DNA of 17,500 bases from Anaeromyces robustus (lineage: Eukaryota; Neocallimastigomycota; Neocallimastigomycetes; Neocallimastigales; Neocallimastigaceae), in NCBI GenBank assembly GCA_002104895.1, contig MCFG01000068.1:180001-197500 (forward strand), given 5' to 3'. Positions 9,801 to 17,500 of the stretch are shown here, piece by piece (the first letter of the stretch is position 1; each line of letters starts with the position of its first letter). The notes beneath the pieces were generated by a model. It was not told where the DNA came from, did not search any database, and was given only the letters and a program-made list of their open reading frames with translations. Made by a program: the position numbers and the translations under genes.

Positions 9801-12272
9801 TTTTAACGTAAATATGTATATAGTTAAAATATGATTAAAAAAAATTAAAACATAATAATATAATTAAAATAAAATAAAATAATAATAATAATAATAATAA
9901 TAAATAATAAAAATTACCTATTTAAACCACCACGTGTATAAATATATACTGTATTTTTTAAATCTGGTTGTGCTGTAGAAGGGGTATCTTCCTTCTTTTT
10001 TCCAACTGGTAAGACACATCCTCTATATTGACCAGCTGGTGTAAGTAATAAAGAACCATCCGAGGTAAATGAAAGACGTCTAAAGAAGGATGTTAATGTT
10101 TCATCATGATATATACGATTAGATTTAGTTTGAACTTTTGTTGTTGGGGTTGTAGAAGGTGAAGAATTTAATGATGTAGTTGAATTTGATGATGATTTTG
10201 GTGTACTTTCAGTAGAAGATGTTTTAATAGGTGAATTATTTACAGATAGATTAAGAGGAGATGGTATAGGTGAATTATTTGGTTTAATTCTTTTTGGTGA
10301 AGGAGGAGGAGGTAACATTGAATTATTATTATTATTAGTAGTAGTAGTATTATTATTAGTATTGGTAGTAGTAAAAGTTATGGTATTAGTATTGTTATTG
10401 GTATTAGTACTACTACTGGTATTAGTATTAGAATTATTATTAGTATTAGTATTGGTATTGGTATTAGTATTGGTATTGGTATTATTTAATGATGAAACTG
10501 GGGTTAGAATAGATTTATCATTAGTATTAGTAGATTGATCATTTTTTTTATTATCATTTTCTGTAACTTCAACTTTAGTTTTTATATCCATTTTTGAAAA
10601 TTTTCCTATATTTGTAACTGTTATAGCTCCATTCTTTTTAAATTGATAGGAATAGACATTAACATATCTATCACTACTTTGAGTTGCTATATATTCTCCT
10701 AAAGGATCCCATGCCACACCTTGAACAAAATGACTATGATCACTAATACTATATATTAGTGCATCTATTACATTATAATTTATTAATAATAAAAAAAAAT
10801 TTTTTTTTTTTTCATTTTTATATTTTTATATAAATATTTATTATTATTAATATTAATTATTATTTTTGTTATGATTTCTTTTTTTTTATTAATTTTTTTT
10901 TATTTATTTATTTAATTATATATATATATATTGTAAATAAACTATTATGAATTATTACTTTTTTTAACATCCCATATTTTAGCTGTATTATCAATAGATC
11001 CTGATAATATGTATTTAGCATCTGGTGACCAAGCAATATCATATATATCTGAACTTCCTCTGTTAATTGTATTAGATGTATATTTTATAATAGATAATAA
11101 TATATAAGATTACAAATTAATAATTATTTATATAGATTTAAAAATATATATATATAAATATATATATAATTACATTTCAATATAAATTAATTTTCAATTA
11201 TTGTAATTATTTAAATAATAATTGAATATAATAATTATTATTAATTTTTATTATTATTACTTTTTTCTTTTATGATTATATTAATTATTATTAAATGATG
11301 AATATTACCTTAACATATTTACAATTCTCCATGTTTCTTTATTAAAATTATCTTCATCTTCTCCAAATAAAACTTCTTTTTGTTCACTTTGTTGCCATAA
11401 TATAATATTTCCGTCTATGTTAAAAATAAAATTTTTGATAAAATATTATTTAAATTAATAAATTTTTAATTTTAAATTTTGAATTATTTTAAATTGATTA
11501 TTATTATTATTATTATTTTCAATATCTTTCATAATTCTCTTTATTTTATATATTTGATATTAACCATCTCCTGCAGATGCCAATATTGCACCTTTTAATT
11601 ATTATTATTTTTTTTATGATAAAATATTTATAAAATAATATATATAAGATTTATTATAATATATAAATAACAATAATTATATTATTTAGTAATTTAAAAT
11701 ATTTAAAATATATATATATATATAAAGTATGTTTAAAATTTATACATATAATATAAAATAATTATAATAATATCTATATATATGTATATTTATACCTTTA
11801 GGTGAGAATCGAACAACATTTACAGAAGCTGTATGTCTATTTAAACTCGAAAGATACTCTATATGAGGAGGTTCATTATTTTCTTTTATAATTTTCCAAA
11901 TCTTCAATAGTAATAAAAATAATTATTTTATTACATAAAAATAAAATAAAAAAAAAAGAAAAAAAGAAAAGAAAATTAATATATATTGGCAAATAACATA
12001 TAAATAAAAAATGTTTTATTCATATCATTTATAATAATAATGATAACAAATATTGCTTATTAAAACCAATAATATTTTTATTCTTATTTATTAAAATGGA
12101 AATTTTAATTTTATAATAAGAAAAAAAAAATTCTTTTTTTATCCATATTCCTTACTCGAACATTTTCATCTCCTCCTGCTGTTGCAAGTCTTCCTTTTCC
12201 ACATGGTTCAAAATCAATTGAAAAAATTGGCTGTCTATCATGCCAATGAATTTGTAATGTTTTAGCCTTCAT
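8389..12272 (-). CDS. chaf1b: Chromatin assembly factor 1 subunit B (CAF-1 p60), nine exons, complete
   Basis: Exons: 12156-12272, 11796-11901, 11565-11591, 11309-11414, 10959-11059, 9918-10764, 9423-9722, 8898-9198, 8389-8685. They join in frame into 733 residues (human p60 is about 560). An in-frame TAA at 12282-12284 fixes the start. Family-specific blocks run in order: MKAKTLQIHWHDRQPIFSID, SLNRHTASVNVVRFSP, FVQGVAWDPLGEYIAT, FFRRLSFTSDGSLLLTPAG (379 on), AHLPGHKKPAIAVRC, LPYRLIYAVATQDSVLIYDT, ASTDGYCSIVSFENNELG. These are WD40 propeller strands specific to CHAF1B/Cac2. Excess length comes from a Thr/Asn/Ser-rich insertion (about 210-365) and a Ser/Asn-rich tail. The final residues KKKRRITPQLISEL carry the RRITP core of the ASF1-binding B-domain. 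Known role: with p150 and RbAp48 it receives H3-H4 from ASF1 and deposits it on newly replicated DNA in the nucleus. Exon 3 is only 27 nt. Confidence 0.93.
8855..8893. repeat. (TATATG)n array in CAF-1 p60 intron 8
   Basis: Six or more copies of a TATATG hexamer start a few bases inside the donor GTAAAT (8897-8892). Read through, they would encode alternating Ile-His, which is why the exon must end at 8898. Confidence 0.85.
10322..10486 (-). repeat. Coding Asn/Thr low-complexity tract in CAF-1 p60
   Basis: About 55 codons (residues 246-300) are almost only ACT/ACC/ACA and AAT/AAC, giving (NT)n, then poly-N and poly-T. It falls in the loop between two propeller blades, where animal p60 has a short segment (after SKM, before the YHD...FFRRLSF block). 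Just after it come PPPPSPKRIKP and several SP/TP sites, so the insertion may carry a nuclear signal and phosphosites. Confidence 0.85.
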
Positions 12273-13746
12273 AATGAAATATTATTTTCTCTCTTTTTTT
12301 TTTTTACTTACTGATATGATATATGCATTTATTATTGTTATTATTATTATATTTCAATAAATATATATTAATAAATTATAATTTATTAATTAATTACTAA
12401 TATAAAAAAAATAATTATATGTAAAAAATATTTCTTTTTTTTTTTATTTTTTTTTAAAAAAAAAGATGTACAGAAAAATATGATATATTTTATTTTATAT
12501 TATATATATTTCTTATTTTATTCTATTTTATTATATTATAATATAATATTAGGATATATATATAAATATTAATATTATTACAAAATATGAGTTTCAATAC
12601 ATATTAATCCTTTAATTGAATAATACATTTTATTTTATTTTAAAAATACTTTTTTTGTTTTCTCTTTTTTAAAAATAATTATTTATTTTATTTTATTTTT
12701 TTAAAATCTATTTTTATTATAAATATTTCAAAAACCTTTCATAAATATAATTATTACCTTAATTAATGTATACTCCAAAACATATATATATTATAAATAT
12801 ATACTTATTTTTATTTTTAATATTTAATAAAAAGAAGTGTTTCTTTATGTATCTTTTTTATTTTTTTTTACTATTATTTTACTTATTTAAAATTAAATAT
12901 TAATTTTTTTTTTGTTATATTTATTTATTATTTATTGAAAAAAAAAAATTATATGAAAATATTCAACATTTCACTATTTAATAAAAATTTAAGAGTTATA
13001 AAAAAAATAAACCATTAATGATTTTTAAAAAGAACAAAGAAAAAAAAAAATAAAAAAAAAATTTTTTTTAATATATTTTAAAAAAAGTATTATTTGTATT
13101 TTAAACTTTTTTAACAAATAAATTTTAATTAATTTTATATATTTAAATCATATATTAAAATATATTAAATTATTATATTTTAACTATTATTATAATAAAA
13201 ATATATATATATCATAATGAAAAAATGAAAAAATGAATATTATTTATATATATATATTTTTTATTATAATAATAGTTAATAAGTAAATACGAAAAAGAAT
13301 ATTTAAAATATTAAAATATAATAATGATTAATATTAATCATTTTTATTGTATATAATAAATTATTAAACAATTATTACAATCACTAAAAATTTTAATAAT
13401 AATGACAATTAAAAAATAATAATTAACTATAATATTAAAGTTGAAGTAATTAATTTTTTTAATATCTTATGAAAGTAATTAATAATTACTAAATATTTAA
13501 AGAGTTTGATTGTATACATACAATTTTTCATTGATTTAGAGTTTTAAAACTAAATATTATTATTTTAACTATTTTTAAATTATATAAAAGAAAATAATAT
13601 ATATATATATATAAAAACCAAATAATGGTAATATAATATATAAATTACAGGGAGATGAGATGATATAATCTATAATCTTTTAATATCAAAATGTATTTCA
13701 ATCAAAGTATTACTCAAAAAAAAATAAAGTATTTAATGTTAATAAT

Positions 13747-13748
<2 letters not shown>

Positions 13749-13781
<33 letters not shown>
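13749..13781. repeat. T33 homopolymer
   Basis: Thirty-three consecutive T, the longest homopolymer in the window. Confidence 0.9.
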
Positions 13782-13785
<4 letters not shown>

Positions 13786-14436
13786 AATAAAGCATTCATC
13801 TGTACTCTTAATATTACATTTTATTTTAACCAATTAACAACCATCATTGAAATATATATAAAATAAAAAATATTTCTGTAAAAGTATTTTATATTTTTTT
13901 ATATAATTATTAATATTAAAAGATGCTTATAATGTTTAAAACTGATATAAATTAAACTGATGTATATATTAAGAATTGTTATAAATCAATAAAAATAAAA
14001 GTTAAGTAATAATATAAATGTGTGGCTTATTATCTATCCAAACTTACTTTTTGATAAATACAGAATATGCAAGGATGGATATGTTTTTAAAAAATTTTAA
14101 ATTTTTTTAATACCTTATAATAATTAAATAATATATATTTTAATTTTTATTTATTTAGAAAATAAGGATTATGGACATTATAAATATTAATTATATCATA
14201 TACATATACATAAGTTGATTATAAAAAAAAATATAAAAACAATAATTAAATAATTATATATATATAAAAGTTAAAAGTTTATAAAATGTTTCATATAGTT
14301 TTATATATAATAAACAGTTTAAATTTCATATTTAATATTTATGATTAGCTAATTAATACATATACATATAAATAACTATAAAAAAAAAGATTATAGATTT
14401 ATTATTTAAAATAATAATATATTAATAATATTGAAA

Positions 14437-14468
<32 letters not shown>

Positions 14469-15098
14469 AAGTAATATATTAATTAATTTATTAGTATTTT
14501 TATATTAACTGAAATACTCTAAAAACTTAAATATTTTATTATATTATTATATTTTATATATTATAAAATAAAATTAAAATTTGTTTTTGTTTTTTTTTTC
14601 TATACATAACTATATTAATCAATGTTAAAAATATAAAATATTATAATAGAATTGAAAATAATTATAGTAATTATTTATTAATTTGGTTTTATTTTATTTT
14701 ATTATATATAATACATTACATAATTCAAATAAATTTTACATTAATTTTTAATAATTATTTATTATTATATTATTTTATATTATATTTAAAATTATATATT
14801 AATCAACGTCATTTAATAACACATTTTATTATGTTTTTGTTTTTTTTTTTTGATTTAAATATATATATATAATAAAAAGATTAATATCTATATTGATATT
14901 GATATATATTATAAAAAGATAATATCATCAGTTAGAAATTCATTCATAGTTAACTTATTTATAAAAAAAAATTAAATGATTCTAATGAAAAATAAATAAA
15001 TAAAAATAAATAAAAATATAACTATATATTTTTCTTATTTTTTTTTTTTTAATTTATTGAATAGTAATATGATTAATAAATAAATTAAAAAAAAAAGA

Positions 15099-15139
15099 GG
15101 ATGATTCATAAATTCTATAAAAAGAATTATGAATCATCC
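15099..15139. repeat. Long hairpin flanked by A and T runs
   Basis: GGATGATTCATAAATTCT (15099-15116) pairs with AGAATTATGAATCATCC (15123-15139) apart from one bulged A, leaving a 6-nt loop. Eight A lie on the left and eight T on the right and extend the pairing. By shape it resembles a stem plus U-run terminator on both strands; its role is unknown. Confidence 0.85.
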
Positions 15140-15239
15140 TTTTTTTTATTTTCCATTAATTTATCTTTATTTATTTATTTACTTTTCATTTTTATTTATT
15201 TACTTTTTTATTTGTTTATTTATATATAAAAGACATATA

Positions 15240-15240
15240 T

Positions 15241-15279
<39 letters not shown>

Positions 15280-15394
15280 TTATTTATTTATTTATTTATT
15301 ATTTATTTATTTATATTTATTTATATTTATTTATATTTATATTTATTCATATACTAATTTATTTATTATTATTATTTATTTATTTATTTATTTA
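15240..15394. repeat. (TTTA)n array with variants
   Basis: More than thirty TTTA-type units occur, with occasional TTA and TATA interruptions. The long open plus-strand frame across it (Leu/Phe/Ile/Tyr only) is a by-product of the repeat. Confidence 0.9.
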
Positions 15395-15850
15395 ATAAGT
15401 GTTTAATATAAAAAAAAAAAAAAAAAAAAAACACAACCCACTAAAATTTAATTAAAAAAAAAAAAAGAACTTTTTTATAAAGTTGGTATCATGATTGAGG
15501 ATTTTAATTTTATACTTTTTATGGAAAAATATCATATTTTTTCTTTTTTTTCTTTTTTTTTTTTAAACTAATAAAGAGTGCAGGATTTCTGTTATTATAA
15601 ATGTTATTGTTTTAAAAAAAAAAATTATTAATTTTATATGTATCAAATTTAAAATAGAAAAAAAATAAAAAAAAAAATTACCATATAAATAAAAATGAAA
15701 TCAATTATCTTTTATTTTACATCATGATAACTAAATTAATACATTTAAGATAATTTTTACATTTATTTATTTTTATATAATATAATATTAATATATATTT
15801 TAATATATCTTTATATATAATAATTTTTTTATTTTTACTTATTCATTTAA

Positions 15851-16171
15851 TTGTTTTTTTTTTTTTTTTTTTTACCAATATTAATACACTAAAATGCCAT
15901 TCACTAAATTTTATTTTTTATTTATATATATATATTTATATTCATTAATAGGATATATATTATATTAAATAAATATATATATATATTATTATTATTATAA
16001 TTGTTTTTTTTTTTTTTTTAATTTGTTTTTTTTTTTTTTTTCCCAATATTAATACACAAAAATGTCATTCATTGATTTTATTTTTTTTATTTATATATAT
16101 ATGTTTTTTTATTTATATTAAATTACTGAATATATATCTAATAAATATATATATTATTATTATTATTGAAT
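15851..16171. repeat. Diverged 168-bp tandem duplication
   Basis: Both units contain a T-run, then CCAATATTAATACAC (15875-15889 and 16043-16057), AAAATG(C/T)CATTCA (ATG at 15894 and 16062), a T-rich block, TTTATATATATATA and a closing ATAAATATATATATTATT. The offset is 168 bp throughout. Several substitutions and small indels separate the copies, so the duplication is not very recent. Confidence 0.8.
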
Positions 16172-16319
16172 CATTAATTATTATTAATTTTTATTATTAT
16201 TTATTAATTTTTATTATTATTTATTATTCTTATATTATTTACATGTAAGAAATTGTCTTAAACGATTATAATTATGTGATGATGTGAATTATACTAATAA
16301 ACTATATATTTTTTTTATC

Positions 16320-16322
<3 letters not shown>

Positions 16323-16385
<63 letters not shown>
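16323..16385. repeat. (TTA)21 microsatellite
   Basis: About 21 uninterrupted TTA units. Confidence 0.9.
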
Positions 16386-16386
<1 letters not shown>

Positions 16387-16654
16387 TAATTAATCCAAGG
16401 TATAAAAAAAAATAATTAGTTGATTTAATTTTGTAATGTTTCTATACATCGGATATTTATAATATGTATATATATACAAAATGGTATATTATATTTTTTT
16501 TTTAAAAAAAAAAAAAAAAATAAAAAATAAAAGATTATAAAGAGTGAGAAGAAAAAAAATCTTTAATAATAATATTTTATATTTTCTAATAATTTTTTTT
16601 TTAATCTGTTATTTAGTTTTGATTATATTTATTTTTTATATTGATTAATACTTA

Positions 16655-16682
16655 TATCTAATATCTAATATCTAATACCTAA
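16655..16682. repeat. TATCTAA heptamer array
   Basis: Three perfect TATCTAA units followed by one TACCTAA, in tandem. Confidence 0.85.
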
Positions 16683-16782
16683 TATTAGTATTACCAATAT
16701 TTTATATGTTATGGATTTTTTCTGTTTTTTTTTTTAATATTATTATTTTTTTTATTTTATTTAATTTTTTTTTATTATTATA

Positions 16783-16855
16783 TCTTTCTTTCTTTTTCTT
16801 TCTTTCTTTCTTTTCTTTTCTTTTTTCTTTTTTCTTTTTCTTTTTTCTTTTCTTT
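16783..16855. repeat. Pure C/T tract (CTTT-type) 3' of the LRR gene
   Basis: Seventy-three bases contain only T and C, built from CTTT, CTTTT and CTTTTTT units. It begins 11 nt beyond the stop codon of the LRR gene. On that gene's mRNA it would be a GAAA-rich polypurine stretch in the 3' untranslated region. Confidence 0.9.
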
Positions 16856-16865
16856 AAAATATCTT

Positions 16866-17500
16866 TTAAACAATAATACGATATGGAATATAATTTAAAT
16901 CTTGATTTTGTAAATAGTCTATCACAGAAGGATTATTATTAGTATCCAGAGATGCGGATAAATAATTTAAATTTTTAAAATGTTTTAAAATATTGATAGT
17001 TTCATCATCGGTAAGAAGAACACATCCTCCAATAGATAATTTTTCTAAACTATTATAATGATATTCAGATATCCACCAAAGTGATTTCTTGGTAATACCA
17101 TCTAATCCACTTAAATCTAATGTACGAAGATTTTTACAATTTCTTGCTAAATCACAAATACCTCTATCACTAATAGCATTACAATTACTAATATCTACAG
17201 TATGAAGTAATGGACAACATTTAGAAAGATTAGATATAATACGATCTGTAATAATTTCTTGATTATCCCCTAAATAAATCGCTCTTAAATTTTGACAATT
17301 TTGAACTAACGTTAGAAAACCTTCTTCTGTTAAATTATGACATCTATCTAATCTAATTTCTTGTAATTTTTCTAAATTTTTACTAATCATGGACAATGCT
17401 TTATCTGTAATAATACTACAAGAAAGAAGATCTAAATTTTTAATTTTTGTACATCCTTCTACTAATTGATGTACTAATTTATCGGTCATACCATCTCCAT
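16866..17500 (-). CDS. Leucine-rich-repeat protein of the cysteine-containing (FBXL/AMN1-like) class, 3' part only
   Basis: The frame is open from the right edge of the window (Gly-Asp-Gly before the first Met at 17487-17489) to TAA at 16866-16868, giving 210 residues plus a partial codon. Residues form about seven repeats of 26 residues with the LRR_CC pattern L..L.L..C..ITD..L..L...C; examples are NLDLLSCSIITDKALSMIS, TVDISNCNAISDRGICDLA and TLDLSGLDGITKKSLWWIS. The repeats fade into a polar C-terminus ending IPYRIIV. In the family such repeats follow an F-box in SCF ubiquitin-ligase receptors (Skp2/Grr1/FBXL types), or stand alone as in AMN1. Which of these applies cannot be told because the N-terminus is outside. 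The first visible Met lies inside a repeat, so it is probably not the true start. No intron is seen in this part. Confidence 0.88.
   Translation of the reverse strand, partial: GDGMTDKLVHQLVEGCTKIKNLDLLSCSIITDKALSMISKNLEKLQEIRLDRCHNLTEEGFLTLVQNCQNLRAIYLGDNQEIITDRIISNLSKCCPLLHTVDISNCNAISDRGICDLARNCKNLRTLDLSGLDGITKKSLWWISEYHYNSLEKLSIGGCVLLTDDETINILKHFKNLNYLSASLDTNNNPSVIDYLQNQDLNYIPYRIIV

Larger units (their letters stand above)
12273..16865. other. 4.6-kb spacer between the LRR gene 3' end and the CAF-1 p60 start
   Basis: The sequence is nearly all A/T. It holds the upstream region of the CAF-1 gene (T/A runs and TA stretches, no clear promoter picked), a T33 run, a 51-nt stem-closed element (14031-14081), a 17-bp hairpin (15099-15139), a long TTTA array, a 168-bp tandem duplication, a (TTA)21 array, a TATCTAA heptamer array and a CTTT tract. 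No convincing protein gene or tRNA was found on either strand. Pockets at 13640-13860 and 15425-15600 have slightly more G/C but no readable gene. Confidence 0.65.

Noticed and set aside
15129-15395. Plus-strand open frame of 88 codons with membrane-like composition
   Set aside because: It is a translation of the TTTA array; the hydrophobic look follows from the repeat unit.
15435-15443. ACCCACTAA as a DUSE element for a small RNA near 15500
   Set aside because: It has one extra base against the consensus, and the sequence about 63 nt downstream is a T-rich stretch with no hairpin or closing stem.
16655-16682. TATCTAA heptamers as an internal telomere-like repeat
   Set aside because: There are only four units, without the G-rich strand of telomeric repeats; a plain microsatellite explains them.
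17487-17489. First Met as the true start of the LRR protein
   Set aside because: It lies inside a repeat, the frame stays open to the edge of the window, and LRR_CC proteins normally have sequence before this point.

Overview
The window looks like nuclear DNA of a dictyostelid amoeba, most probably Dictyostelium. Non-coding DNA is extremely A+T rich, with long A and T homopolymers, ATT/TTTA microsatellites and TA runs. Coding exons stand out as islands of higher G+C. Introns are short (150-331 nt), AT-rich and GT...AG, and one protein carries a Thr/Asn-rich low-complexity insertion. The species cannot be fixed from this sequence alone.

All three recognisable genes lie on the minus strand. 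From left to right: (1) 579-4252, a nine-exon gene for a Tup1-family transcriptional co-repressor (TupA), with an N-terminal coiled coil and seven WD40 repeats; (2) 8389-12272, a nine-exon gene for the p60/CHAF1B subunit of chromatin assembly factor 1, a WD40 protein ending in an ASF1-binding B-domain-like motif; (3) 16866-17500, the 3' end of a leucine-rich-repeat gene of the cysteine-containing (FBXL/AMN1-like) class, whose start is beyond the right edge. I rebuilt the two complete genes exon by exon. All 16 introns are GT...AG, every junction keeps the reading frame, and each start codon has an in-frame stop just upstream.

Two long spacers separate the genes: 4253-8388 (4.1 kb) and 12273-16865 (4.6 kb). 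They are mostly simple AT sequence. Three things stand out in them. One is a higher-G+C, hairpin-rich island at about 7200-7670 that no protein gene explains. Another is a 17-bp-stem hairpin at 15099-15139 flanked by A and T runs. The third is a diverged 168-bp tandem duplication at 15851-16171. A 96-bp perfect (AAT)16(ATT)16 inverted repeat sits just 3' of the CAF-1 gene.

TupA and CAF-1 p60 both act on chromatin: TupA as a DNA-binding-protein-recruited co-repressor, p60 in replication-coupled deposition of H3-H4. Nothing in the sequence shows that they are co-regulated; they are 4.1 kb apart and each has its own 5' flank. No tRNA, rRNA operon, CRISPR array or intact transposable element was recognised.
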